From Leptospira biflexa (GTDB lineage Bacteria > Spirochaetota > Leptospiria > Turneriellales > DYLW01): DNA of 59,948 nt. A model generated the notes under the pieces. It was not told the DNA's origin. It did not search any database and saw only the letters and a list, made by a program, of their open reading frames with translations. Of the stretch, positions 49,766 through 59,811 are shown one piece after another (within the stretch, counting starts at the first letter, position 1; the number at the start of each line of letters is the position of its first letter). The DNA is taken from contig DYLW01000007.1 in the NCBI GenBank assembly GCA_020721865.1, forward strand, positions 1 to 59,948, given 5' to 3'. The position numbers and the translations under genes were made by a program.

Positions 49766-51814
49766 TTATGAAAATGGTATTTCCGCATTGGGATATCGGG
49801 ATTTTCTGGTATCCGGCGTATCGCTTAAAAACATGAAAAGTGTCAATGTCCCAATCCTGCCAATGAACATGGTGGCAATAATAATAAGCTTGCCCATTTC
49901 ATCCAGTTTGGCGGTGGCTCCCATGGACAACCCCACCGTTCCCATGGCGGAGGTTACCTCAAAAATAATTTCTTTTCCGGATATGGATTGGGTTGTCAAT
50001 AACATGACCGACATGACAAACCAGATGATAAAACCAGAAAGAAAAATGGTAACTGCTTTAATGATATATGTATTCCGGATGCGGGCACCATAAAGGATGA
50101 CATCATCTTTGTTGGATATTTTAAACCAGAACGATGACAGAAGTATTGCTGCTGTTATGGTTTTAATCCCCCCCGCTGTTCCGCCCGGACTCCCTCCAAT
50201 GAACATCAACACAATCATGATCATATACGTTGGATTGGCAATCTGGCTTATATCAATGGAATTAAATCCCGCGGTACGGGTGGTCACGGATTGAAACCAG
50301 GCATTATGAATTTTCCCCCAGACATTGAATCCGGAGAGGGTGTGATCCCATTCAAAAAGCAATACCAGTATAAAACCGGTAAGGAGGAGAACCAATGTTG
50401 CGGTAACAATAATTTTATCGGATGCAGAAATACTCTCTTTGCGGAAGAGCCTTCCCAATGATAAGGTAGTCGCCGGTGCCAGCCCCCCAAAAATGATCAG
50501 AGTGGATACCGAGTGCAAAATGGCTGGATTGTTTTGGTATGATATCAGGTTGTCGGATTGGAGGGCAAATCCTGCGTTACAAAAAGCAGAAATGGATGTA
50601 AAGACCCCCCGCCATAATGCACTGGGAAGAGAATCTCCTTCGCCCAGAAATAAAATAGCCAGAAAAAAAGCACCGGTTAATTCAATAAAAAATGTTACCT
50701 TAAATATATTGTAAAGGGATTTGAATATATTCTGTCTGTCCAGATTGGAAAGGGAGGAAATCATTTTTTCATGTTTTACACTGAGACGATAACCCAGGAT
50801 GTGCAGGGATACCGTTGCAATACCCATAATCCCCAGACCTCCGGCCTGAATTAATAGCAGTATAAATATTTGTCCCCATATTGTGAAATCCCGGGGGGTA
50901 TCCAGTACGGTGAGACCGGTAACACATACCGCACTCACCGATGTGAAAATGGCATCCACTATGGTTATATTTCCCTGCACAGATGAGAATGGAAGCCTTA
51001 ATAAAAATGTCCCGATGAAGGACAGGATAAAAAATGTCATTATAAGAATTCTTGCCGGATTGTTAAAAAAAATACTGTACCAAGAAGCGAATGAATCCGA
51101 ATCCTGCCCTTTCCTGATCAAAAAATACAGATACAAAATTAATAATACCAAGAAAACCAGCATTGAATGAAAATAAAAAATTCCTATACCGGAAAAAAAT
51201 ATAAAAAATATTGAAATTAATTTATCCACCCCTTGGCAGCATTTCCAGCGTATGGTTTTCAAATACAGGTAAATATATAATTGGACGCTGATTACAAGGG
51301 CAAAATAAATGGATTGGAAATAAATGGAATCGTGGATTCCCCATAGAGAATGCACCATCAAACAGAAAAGAGCTGAAATTATCGATCCGGTTGCCCTTTG
51401 TCTGGTTCTAACTTCATGGGTATCTGCCTTTGGGTAATGGGTAATCTCATAGTCCAGAATCAAAAACAAAATCCCCATAAGGATAACAGATAGGAAAAGA
51501 AAATTGAAAGGATCCCGGATCATCAGAGAGCCGGAGGCAACGAAGGATAAGCTGACAGCTAAAAAACCGGCCAGCTTGAAGCCTATTTTTTGCTTCGCAA
51601 TCATTGCCGAAGAAAGCAGCATTAGAAACGACGAGAAAAACCCTATTATAATTTTCCAGAATGGTAGGATACCGTCAGGATATTCCCATAACAGAAACAT
51701 CAACGGCAACACCGAAAAATTTAAAACCATGCTTTCTCTGCTCAGGTCAGAAAAAAGAAACCGAAAAGGAATTTTCGGACTGTACGTATCAGATTCTCTT
51801 TTCTTCCGGAACAT
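49766..51814 (-). CDS. TrkH/KtrB-family potassium transporter with long N-terminal membrane extension
   Basis: SVCVTGLTVLDT-like selectivity loop (SAVCVTGL), AFCNAGFAL, TRTAGFNSIDIS, FIGGSPGGTAGGIKTIT. About 230 aa of extra hydrophobic sequence at the N-terminus. Confidence 0.9.
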   Translation of the reverse strand: MFRKKRESDTYSPKIPFRFLFSDLSRESMVLNFSVLPLMFLLWEYPDGILPFWKIIIGFFSSFLMLLSSAMIAKQKIGFKLAGFLAVSLSFVASGSLMIRDPFNFLFLSVILMGILFLILDYEITHYPKADTHEVRTRQRATGSIISALFCLMVHSLWGIHDSIYFQSIYFALVISVQLYIYLYLKTIRWKCCQGVDKLISIFFIFFSGIGIFYFHSMLVFLVLLILYLYFLIRKGQDSDSFASWYSIFFNNPARILIMTFFILSFIGTFLLRLPFSSVQGNITIVDAIFTSVSAVCVTGLTVLDTPRDFTIWGQIFILLLIQAGGLGIMGIATVSLHILGYRLSVKHEKMISSLSNLDRQNIFKSLYNIFKVTFFIELTGAFFLAILFLGEGDSLPSALWRGVFTSISAFCNAGFALQSDNLISYQNNPAILHSVSTLIIFGGLAPATTLSLGRLFRKESISASDKIIVTATLVLLLTGFILVLLFEWDHTLSGFNVWGKIHNAWFQSVTTRTAGFNSIDISQIANPTYMIMIVLMFIGGSPGGTAGGIKTITAAILLSSFWFKISNKDDVILYGARIRNTYIIKAVTIFLSGFIIWFVMSVMLLTTQSISGKEIIFEVTSAMGTVGLSMGATAKLDEMGKLIIIATMFIGRIGTLTLFMFLSDTPDTRKSRYPNAEIPFS

Positions 51815-51931
51815 TGATTAACTCCGCTTTCCGGATTAGAAAAAAAGGGATGACAGTCTGGCAAGTTTAATACAAAATACAAAATGCCCTTAAAATATTG
51901 ACGGCATGTTTCCGGATGAAACTGAATCCTT

Positions 51932-53371
51932 ATGGGTAAAACACTTTTCCAGAAATTATGGGACACACATGTCATTGACATCCGGAACAATCCCGCCGCT
52001 CCGGATGCTTCTGAAGATAAAAACCTGCTTTATATTGACCTGCACTTAGTTCACGAAGTGACCTCTCCCCAGGCTTTTGAAGGGTTGCGAATGGCGGGAC
52101 GCAAAGTGAGGAAACCGGAAAATACTCTCGCAACCATGGATCATAATGTCCCCACAATAAATCGGGATAAACCGGTAAAAGATCCCATCAGCAAAAAACA
52201 AATGGAAACCCTCAAGACCAATTGTGATGAATTTGGGGTTACTCTTTATGATTTGAATTCATACGATCAGGGGATTGTCCATGTCATCGGTCCTGAACAG
52301 GGGATCACCCAGCCTGGAAAAACCATTGTCTGCGGAGATTCCCATACATCCACCCATGGAGCGTTTGGTGCCCTTGCCTTTGGAATAGGGACATCCGAAG
52401 TGGAACATGTCCTGGCTACCCAAACTTTGATACAATCCAAAGCAAAAACCATGAAAGTGGAATTCCAGGGGAAATTACCTCGGGGAGTTTATGCAAAGGA
52501 TATGATTCTGGCACTCATTGGCAAAATCGGGACTGATGGAGCCACCGGATACGCTCTGGAATACACCGGGGCGGCCGTCCGTGAGCTTTCCATGGAAGGA
52601 AGGATGACTCTCTGCAATATGAGCATTGAAGCCGGTGCCCGTGCCGGGATGGTAGGGGTGGACGAGAAAACCATTGAATATCTCAAAAATCGGCCTTATT
52701 CTCCCAAAGATTTTACGGCGGCCGCCGAATACTGGAGACAATTTGTTTCTGATCCGGATGCGGTTTTTGACCGTGAAATTATTATAGATGTAACAAAACT
52801 TTCTCCACAGGTAACATGGGGAACCTCTCCGGGAATGGTTTTGTCCATACACGACCTCATTCCGGATCCGGAAAAAGAGACAAATCCCACCATCCAGAAG
52901 GGATACCGGAAGGCACTGGAGTATATGGATCTGAAACCTCAGGCCAGAATAGAGGATATTTATCTGGATAAAATATTCATCGGCTCCTGCACAAATTCCC
53001 GGATTGAAGATCTGCGGGAAGCAGCGTCCGTCATCCAGGGCAGAAAAAAAGCTCCCAATATTAAGCAGGTCTATGTGGTGCCTGGAAGCCACAGGATAAA
53101 AGACCAGGCAGAAGCGGAAGGTCTCCATAAAATTTTCATAGAAGCCGGATTTGAATGGAGAGAACCAGGATGCTCCATGTGCCTAGCCATGAATGACGAT
53201 GTACTGGAACCCGGAGAACGATGTGCATCCACCTCCAACCGGAATTTTGAAGGAAGACAGGGGAAAGGGGGCCGGACCCATCTGGTTTCTCCGGCTATGG
53301 CCGCATTAGCCGCAATTCACGGTCATTTTGTGGATCCAAACCAGGATCCCCAGATCAAAAAGAAAGGATAA
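51932..53371 (+). CDS. leuC: 3-isopropylmalate dehydratase large subunit
   Basis: [83 protein letters not shown]. Confidence 0.96.
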   Translation: MGKTLFQKLWDTHVIDIRNNPAAPDASEDKNLLYIDLHLVHEVTSPQAFEGLRMAGRKVRKPENTLATMDHNVPTINRDKPVKDPISKKQMETLKTNCDEFGVTLYDLNSYDQGIVHVIGPEQGITQPGKTIVCGDSHTSTHGAFGALAFGIGTSEVEHVLATQTLIQSKAKTMKVEFQGKLPRGVYAKDMILALIGKIGTDGATGYALEYTGAAVRELSMEGRMTLCNMSIEAGARAGMVGVDEKTIEYLKNRPYSPKDFTAAAEYWRQFVSDPDAVFDREIIIDVTKLSPQVTWGTSPGMVLSIHDLIPDPEKETNPTIQKGYRKALEYMDLKPQARIEDIYLDKIFIGSCTNSRIEDLREAASVIQGRKKAPNIKQVYVVPGSHRIKDQAEAEGLHKIFIEAGFEWREPGCSMCLAMNDDVLEPGERCASTSNRNFEGRQGKGGRTHLVSPAMAALAAIHGHFVDPNQDPQIKKKG

Positions 53372-53374
53372 ACC

Positions 53375-53992
53375 ATGAAACCATTTGAAAAAATCACATC
53401 CAATATTTGCCCGCTGGACATGCCAAATATTGACACAGATCAGATCATACCCAAACAGTTTCTGAAACGCATTGAGAGATCCGGATTTGGCCAGTTCCTG
53501 TTCTATGACTGGAGATTCCGGGATGGAAATACGGAAAATCCGGAATTCAATATGAACAAACCGGAATATAAAAACGCAAAAATTCTTCTCACGGAAGATA
53601 ACTTTGGATGCGGTTCCTCCCGGGAACACGCACCCTGGGCATTGGAGGATTACGGCATCAAGGTTATTCTCTCCCCATCCTTTGCGGATATTTTTCATAA
53701 TAACTGTTTCCAGAATGGAATTCTCCCCATCCGTCTGGATAAGAAAATTATCCTGAATCTTTTCAAGGCTGCCTTCGCCCATCCCATGGAACAATATACC
53801 GTGGATCTGGAAAAGAACATAATCCTCGTGGAAGGAGAGAATGCCCGGAAGATACTGGGGAATTCCATTTCCTTTTCGTTGGATCCGGCCAAAAAAGAAA
53901 AACTCATCAAAGGTCTGGATGATATCGGATGGACTTTGCAGTTTCTTCCTGAAATAGAGAAATACGAAAAGAACAGAGTGGTTTTAAACTGA
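53375..53992 (+). CDS. leuD: 3-isopropylmalate dehydratase small subunit
   Basis: NIDTDQIIPKQFL, NFGCGSSREHAPWALEDYGIKVILSPSFADIFHNNCFQNGILPI. Confidence 0.96.
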   Translation: MKPFEKITSNICPLDMPNIDTDQIIPKQFLKRIERSGFGQFLFYDWRFRDGNTENPEFNMNKPEYKNAKILLTEDNFGCGSSREHAPWALEDYGIKVILSPSFADIFHNNCFQNGILPIRLDKKIILNLFKAAFAHPMEQYTVDLEKNIILVEGENARKILGNSISFSLDPAKKEKLIKGLDDIGWTLQFLPEIEKYEKNRVVLN

Positions 53993-53998
53993 AGGGCG

Positions 53999-54988
53999 TC
54001 AGCGAACGTAATCGTCTTTTCGGAGAACAATCCGATTTTCGGATTCTAAGTCGTGGATGGTGTCTATGACGGTATTTCTGGCCGTTTCCACTTCCGAGAG
54101 GGGAATTCTATCCAGTCTGTCCATTTCATCGATGATATCCGCAGACCGATTAATGGAGATACTGGAGAGAATATGTCGCCGCAACGGTTCTCCGGCACCT
54201 TTTAAAGCCTTTGCCCAAATCTCATAGGATGACAGCCTCTCCATCAATACGCGGACTTCTTTCTGCTCCAGGTTAATAATATCCGCAAAAGTAAACAATT
54301 GGGAACGGATTCTTTCCGCCATGGAATCGTCTTCTGAACGGATGCTTTCCAGAATGGTTTCCTCTTTTTCGGAATCTACATATTTCAGAATTTCGGCCAG
54401 CCGGTTTTCCCCATCAATTTCATAAAATTTATCTTCGGAAAAGGTTTCCAGCTTTTTCTTCAGAGACTTGTACACCGCATACAGGACTTCCGGAAGAACA
54501 TCGGTGGACTTGGCAATACGGTAGGATACTTTTGCGGCATACTCCCTTTCAAATTCTTTGATGACGGCTGCCGCGTATGGAGGTTTTAACTGGGACAAAA
54601 CGATGGCTGCGGTCTGCGGGAGCTCAGAGGAAAGTATATGGGCAAGGTCTTCCGGCGGATAATCCGAAAGTTTTTTAAAATAATCATGGACCTTTGACTT
54701 TTCTATCTTATCGATGTATTTCTGTGATTTTTCTTTTCCCAGAGTTTTTTCCAGCCAGGCAATGGCGGTGTCTTTACCACCGGTGCTTTCCATCTGGGCT
54801 TTTTTCAGGGTATCCCGGAATTCTTTTAAAAGGGTTTCTTTTTCCTCGGCGTTTATAACAGAAATCTCAGCGATTTCCACCGCCAGCTTCTCAATATACT
54901 TTTCATCCAGATGCTGGAGAATATTGGAGGCGTTTTCTTTTCCCAGGGCAAGAAGTAATTTTGCCGCTTTCTGGCTGCCCTTTTCCAT
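53999..54988 (-). CDS. FliG-like flagellar motor switch protein (divergent, FliG1-type)
   Basis: QKAAKLLLALGKENASNILQHLDEKYIEKLAVEIAEI, ELPQTAAIVLSQLKPPYAAAVI, WAKALKGAGEPLRRHILSSIS. Confidence 0.85.
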   Translation of the reverse strand: MEKGSQKAAKLLLALGKENASNILQHLDEKYIEKLAVEIAEISVINAEEKETLLKEFRDTLKKAQMESTGGKDTAIAWLEKTLGKEKSQKYIDKIEKSKVHDYFKKLSDYPPEDLAHILSSELPQTAAIVLSQLKPPYAAAVIKEFEREYAAKVSYRIAKSTDVLPEVLYAVYKSLKKKLETFSEDKFYEIDGENRLAEILKYVDSEKEETILESIRSEDDSMAERIRSQLFTFADIINLEQKEVRVLMERLSSYEIWAKALKGAGEPLRRHILSSISINRSADIIDEMDRLDRIPLSEVETARNTVIDTIHDLESENRIVLRKDDYVR

Positions 54989-54996
54989 CCGTTATT

Positions 54997-55326
54997 TTAA
55001 TTTTTCAATGCTGCTTCTTCTGTTTCATGGATTTCAAACATATCCATCAGTTCCACCACTTCAAATATTTTTCTCACTGCGGGATTCAGATTGGAAAGCT
55101 TAAGGGATTTTCCGGCGGATTTGAGAACCCTCATGGTAGCAACCAGAACCCTGAGACCGCTGGAAGACATATATTCCACATCCACCAGGTTGATGATCAG
55201 ATTTTTGGACGGATTTTCATCCAGAATTTTATTGATTTCTTTTTCCACATCTCCGCTGGCATGGACATCCAGTCTTCCCTTCAAATATACAACAATGTTA
55301 TCGCCTGCTTCTTTTTTTGTTACCAT
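54997..55326 (-). CDS. STAS-domain anti-sigma factor antagonist-like protein
   Basis: VVYLKGRLDVHASGDVEKEINKIL, LIINLVDVEYMSSSGLRVLVATMRVLKSAGK (phosphoacceptor Ser in MSSSGL). Confidence 0.93.
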   Translation of the reverse strand: MVTKKEAGDNIVVYLKGRLDVHASGDVEKEINKILDENPSKNLIINLVDVEYMSSSGLRVLVATMRVLKSAGKSLKLSNLNPAVRKIFEVVELMDMFEIHETEEAALKN

Positions 55327-55362
55327 AGGCCAATGATATTACCTTTTATTGGGTGTAAATAT

Positions 55363-57687
55363 TTATTTAATGCGGATAATCATTAATGTGAAATCATCAA
55401 ACTGGGGTTCAGTTCCGCAGAATTTCAGGACATCCGCATACACCTTTTCCGTAATGGCAGCCACGGAAACGTTCCGGTTTTGATACAGAATATTCAGAAG
55501 TCTGTCCATCCCGTATTCTTCGTTCTGGGGATTAATACTTTCCACAACCCCGTCCGTGTACAGAACCAGGATGTCCCCGGATTCCATTCCAATACTCTTT
55601 TCCTCATAAACATGTACTTCCGAGGAAGGGAGAATTCCCAGAGGCTTTCCTTTCGCACTCAGATACACCGGTTCTCTGCTACCTTTTTTCCAAAGTATTT
55701 GGCGGTTATGGCCGGCGGAAGCATAAGACAGAGTTTTTGCGGGTGCATCGTATGATGCCAGAAACATTGTGACAAACATACCACCTTCACTGTTCTGGTA
55801 AATCAATTCATTGGCCATTTTTAAGATATGGGATGGCAGCTTCTCTGTCTGGAATACCGTTCGGACGATGGAACTGGCTAGTGCCATAAAAAGTGCTGCG
55901 GGAAGACTTTTTCCGGATACGTCGGCAATGGAAAAGTGCGATGTTCCTTCCGGATTTATAGTAAAGTCAAAAAAATCACCGCCCATGGTTTTTGCGGGTT
56001 GGTAATAATGGGCCAAGTCCAGAAGCGGGTTGTCCACCTTTGTCCGGGGGAGAATGGCACGCTGGATATGAGAGGTTATCTGGAGTTCTTTTTCATAGGC
56101 CTTTTTCTCCAGCATTTCATCGACCATACTGTAGTTAGATATTGCCTGGGAAAGCTGGGTACTCAAGGTGATCAGAAGTCTCAGATTGCTTTTCTGGTAT
56201 ATATGTCCGGAATCCTTTTTGGAAAGGTTCACAATTCCAAACGGTTTATCCCCCAGTCTCAGATAATAAATGATACAATTCCCGTTTTGATAGCGATTGG
56301 CATCAAAAAAACGGGAGTATTTTGTGGAACGCAGATCATTGGTAAAAAAGGATTTCCGATTTTTGAAAACCTCTCCGGACAGATTGTTATCCAGTGGTAT
56401 TTCACTGTTGAGGGCTTCTGCTGGTAATCCAAAAGCATAACGAATGATGAGTTTATCTTTTTTCTCATCATAGAGCATAATAGAAATGGTATATGGATCA
56501 AACTGTTCGATGAGTATATCCAGATAGGACTTAAGAATATTATCCACAGAGAAAGTTCGGGTGATCTGCTGGCTGAATTTATGCAGACCGGAAAGTTCGG
56601 AAAGCCGTTTCTGTAAATTCCGGTTGGATACCTTCAAAGATTCAATTAAATCCCGATTGTGAATGGCGAGGGCGGCCTGTTCGGCAAAGGTGATAAACCT
56701 CTGAAGATCTTTCTTTTTGAAGTTCATCCGCCCAATGGTGTTGATTGCCTCCAGAACCCCAATTATTTCATTTTTTACCATCAGCGGCGTGGCAATCAGG
56801 TTCCGGGTTACGTAGTGACTGGCTTCGTCCACATTTTTAAAATGCCGGGAATCCCTCTGGACATCATTGACAATTTCTGCTTTCCGGTTTAACGCTACCT
56901 CTCCGGCAATCCCTTTCCCAATGGGGATAGTCATCTTTTTCAACGCTTCATCTTTTTCCCCTGACACCACAGAAAAAATCAGATTCTCTTTCTTCTCATC
57001 CAGTAACATCAGACTGGAGCCTTCTGTTTTTAGTACCATTTTACTGGATTCCATAATGGAACCCAGCAGATGATGAATATCGATGGAGGCATTAATCATT
57101 CGGGAAAGTTTGATAATTTCCGATACCATGGTGTCATAATCCACCAATTCTTTCTGGCTGGAGAAAAAACGCTGGATCACCGGAAAATTCGCAGCCATAT
57201 CCATCACCAGTTGCGAGTCATCCGTATAATAGAGGCTGCTCAGAAAATCCCCGGTGACTTTAGCGGCAATCTGGACAATTTTACGGTCATTCAGGGTGAA
57301 ATACCCGGAATCCAGTTTATCCCGGAACGTAATCTGCCCAATGCGTTTTTTTCCGGCAATAAGGGGAAAGACAAGGTAAGACCGGGGGGCTTTTTCCTCA
57401 ATGTTTTCCAGTCCCGGTTCATTTTCGTTAATCTGCAGATAGGAGTCTTTTTTTTCTGATTCCCGGAAAACACATTTATCAAAATCATCCTGAACATATA
57501 CAGGAAATAAAAAAGATATGGGCTTTTCTTTTGTGTAAAGGCTTATTTTAATATTGGAAACATTGATCAGATGAAAAAAAGTAGCTCCCAGTCTTTTCAG
57601 GAAATATCGGTTACTCTTTTTCAGCAGCACCCCTCTATGGATGCAGGCTTTCCCATTCTGGATAATGACTACCGGTTTCATTTGCAT
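55363..57687 (-). CDS. GAF-GAF-PP2C (RsbU/SpoIIE-type) serine phosphatase
   Basis: GAF motifs; IQRAILPRTKVDNPLLDLAHYYQPAKTMGGDFFDF, FSIADVSGKSLPAALFMAL, LSYASAGHNRQILW, DILVLYTDGVVESINPQNEEYGMDRL. Confidence 0.92.
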   Translation of the reverse strand: MQMKPVVIIQNGKACIHRGVLLKKSNRYFLKRLGATFFHLINVSNIKISLYTKEKPISFLFPVYVQDDFDKCVFRESEKKDSYLQINENEPGLENIEEKAPRSYLVFPLIAGKKRIGQITFRDKLDSGYFTLNDRKIVQIAAKVTGDFLSSLYYTDDSQLVMDMAANFPVIQRFFSSQKELVDYDTMVSEIIKLSRMINASIDIHHLLGSIMESSKMVLKTEGSSLMLLDEKKENLIFSVVSGEKDEALKKMTIPIGKGIAGEVALNRKAEIVNDVQRDSRHFKNVDEASHYVTRNLIATPLMVKNEIIGVLEAINTIGRMNFKKKDLQRFITFAEQAALAIHNRDLIESLKVSNRNLQKRLSELSGLHKFSQQITRTFSVDNILKSYLDILIEQFDPYTISIMLYDEKKDKLIIRYAFGLPAEALNSEIPLDNNLSGEVFKNRKSFFTNDLRSTKYSRFFDANRYQNGNCIIYYLRLGDKPFGIVNLSKKDSGHIYQKSNLRLLITLSTQLSQAISNYSMVDEMLEKKAYEKELQITSHIQRAILPRTKVDNPLLDLAHYYQPAKTMGGDFFDFTINPEGTSHFSIADVSGKSLPAALFMALASSIVRTVFQTEKLPSHILKMANELIYQNSEGGMFVTMFLASYDAPAKTLSYASAGHNRQILWKKGSREPVYLSAKGKPLGILPSSEVHVYEEKSIGMESGDILVLYTDGVVESINPQNEEYGMDRLLNILYQNRNVSVAAITEKVYADVLKFCGTEPQFDDFTLMIIRIK

Positions 57688-57690
57688 GGG

Positions 57691-59811
57691 TTATCTGTTA
57701 TTCAACCGTTGATCAATAAATTTTCCGGTGGATTTATCTTTGCGCATTTTGCCTTCCATATTACCAAATTTTGTTTTCAATTTTTCCTCATAGGTTTTCA
57801 CATGGGCTTCCTGCCGGATTATTTCCTTATCCAGTGCCAGTATCCTGGCTTTATTGGCGTCAATTTGGGAAGAAATGATCCCACGTGTAAACTGGGTATA
57901 GGGCTCCAGAAATTCATGGGAGGAAAACGCAAAACCGGAATCAATAACTCTATCCGAATTGGAGTCCAGCCCAAAGAATTCTTTAACAGCAGTGGGAGAT
58001 TTCATCACCATGGAGATAAATTTTTCCTCATCTAAAATCAGATATCCTTGGGAGATGTTTTTCCAATCCGCTCCCACTTCTCCGGTTGTAATCCCAATGA
58101 AGGGAAGGGATTTAATGTAGGGTTCCCGGAGAGCGGGGTAGGAGTCTGCAACCCGGAATTTTAATCCATTGACCAGACTGCGGATGGCGGAATTGCCCAC
58201 CAGAATACCGGATTCCTGTTTCATTTTATCATATTCTCCAACCGCTTTAATTTCCGATGTTTTGGTCAGCTCATGGGAAAGTTTCAACAATTCATTATAC
58301 GCCTCGATAAACTCTTTTACTTGAGTAACAGAGTCAACCGGATTTTTGGTGACTTTCACAATTATCTCTTGGGGGGTGGGTGCAATCAGGTTTATGCTGG
58401 CACCCTTGATTAAATCTTCAATGGCCAGATTTCCTTTTCTTTCCACAGGAATTCCATCGAGTTCCAGAGAGGCATTGGAGGCTTCCTGGATAATATTCTT
58501 AAACTGTTCTTTCTGGCTGGCTATGTTTGGTTTCTCTTTATCCGTTTTTTTGGGTTCAGGAATTATTTCATAAACCCATTTGGCGTTGGAAAAAGTCACA
58601 TTCATATTTTGTGTATAGAAATCTATTTTCTTTAATTTTACATCAACGGGAATTTGAATGAGTTTATCTTTTCCTTTCAGAGATATCTTCAATGGGCCGT
58701 TCTGGAGACCCTCCGTTTTTTCCCCATCTTTGGAGTCCGGGGAATCCGGTTGCGGAGACGGAGCAGGGGGATCAACGGCTCCGGAGGAAGATTCCTGAAA
58801 ATGAAGGATTATCCCATAATCCTTTTCTTCTTCCCGGACGTTTTTATGCTCTCTTTCTCTTTCAATGTTATAGGTATGAAGTTCATTTCCCTGAATATTC
58901 AAGGTGTCCACCGGTCCGTCTGTGATTTTATCCGGAGCGTTATCCTTTTCCTCCGGAGGAGTGGGGACCATGTCATGTTCCAGATTCAGGGCCTTTAATT
59001 TCTTTTTTTCCTGCACGGGCGGGTCCTGGTCAAATCTCCGGACAGACTCACCGGAGATGGTAAATCCTTTTTTATTTTCCCGTAATTGGAAGGGCCCGTC
59101 TTTTACCATGGAAAAATTTTCCAGGCTGAAGAGAATATCAACGTAATCTTCTTTGATTTCTCCGGAGTTTTTATCCTCCGGCTTTCCGTCTGCTTTATCT
59201 GTCCCGGACCTCCCTTTGATTAAACCGGCTTTTTTCAGAATGCCATCCGGATCCTCCATCTTTAAGAGAGCTTCTTCTCCTTCTTTGGCGGTTTCCGCAA
59301 CCAGAAGAGCATTATCCGCATCCGGACGAATATATTTCACCGTTAGAAAATCAGAATAGTATTCATTGATAAAATCCGCCAGATTCTCCAGCTTTCCGCC
59401 GGAAAAGCGTTTCTCCCGTCCGTTCACGGAGACTTTTCCGGCAGGGAATAATTCCGTGGCTTTTACGGAGTCGGATTTGAATACCAGCTTTTTGGCCAAT
59501 TGGTTGATTTTCAGACGGTATTCCCCGGACGTAGCGTTCTTTGTGGAAGTTCCGGAGGCAAAGCCCTCGCGGGAGAACTCCAGCTTTTTAGATTCAAAAG
59601 ATGCTTCAAATCCATAAAGTTTTTTGAGTTTGTCCTGGAGTCTTTTTGTATGCTTTCTCAATTCCTCCAGAGCGGCATTCTTTGCCCGCAGCTCTGCCTG
59701 TTCGCGTTCCATTCGCTTTTGGGGAATTCGTTCAACGGCCACCAGATCATCGATGATTTTCCGGGTATCCATTCCCGAGGGCGAATTGGGTATATAACTG
59801 GGTGCCGGCAT
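57691..59811 (-). CDS. fliD: FliD-like flagellar filament cap protein
   Basis: SGMDTRKIIDDLVAVERIPQKRMEREQAELRAKNAALEELRKHTKRLQDKLKKLYG (FliD_N-like). C-terminal LRSLVNGLKFRV... TQFTRGIISSQIDANKARILALDKEIIRQEAHVKTYEEKLKTKFGNMEGKM. Confidence 0.85.
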   Translation of the reverse strand: MPAPSYIPNSPSGMDTRKIIDDLVAVERIPQKRMEREQAELRAKNAALEELRKHTKRLQDKLKKLYGFEASFESKKLEFSREGFASGTSTKNATSGEYRLKINQLAKKLVFKSDSVKATELFPAGKVSVNGREKRFSGGKLENLADFINEYYSDFLTVKYIRPDADNALLVAETAKEGEEALLKMEDPDGILKKAGLIKGRSGTDKADGKPEDKNSGEIKEDYVDILFSLENFSMVKDGPFQLRENKKGFTISGESVRRFDQDPPVQEKKKLKALNLEHDMVPTPPEEKDNAPDKITDGPVDTLNIQGNELHTYNIEREREHKNVREEEKDYGIILHFQESSSGAVDPPAPSPQPDSPDSKDGEKTEGLQNGPLKISLKGKDKLIQIPVDVKLKKIDFYTQNMNVTFSNAKWVYEIIPEPKKTDKEKPNIASQKEQFKNIIQEASNASLELDGIPVERKGNLAIEDLIKGASINLIAPTPQEIIVKVTKNPVDSVTQVKEFIEAYNELLKLSHELTKTSEIKAVGEYDKMKQESGILVGNSAIRSLVNGLKFRVADSYPALREPYIKSLPFIGITTGEVGADWKNISQGYLILDEEKFISMVMKSPTAVKEFFGLDSNSDRVIDSGFAFSSHEFLEPYTQFTRGIISSQIDANKARILALDKEIIRQEAHVKTYEEKLKTKFGNMEGKMRKDKSTGKFIDQRLNNR

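Noticed and set aside
52475-53128. 217-aa minus-strand ORF
   Set aside because: Antisense to leuC, which is unambiguous.
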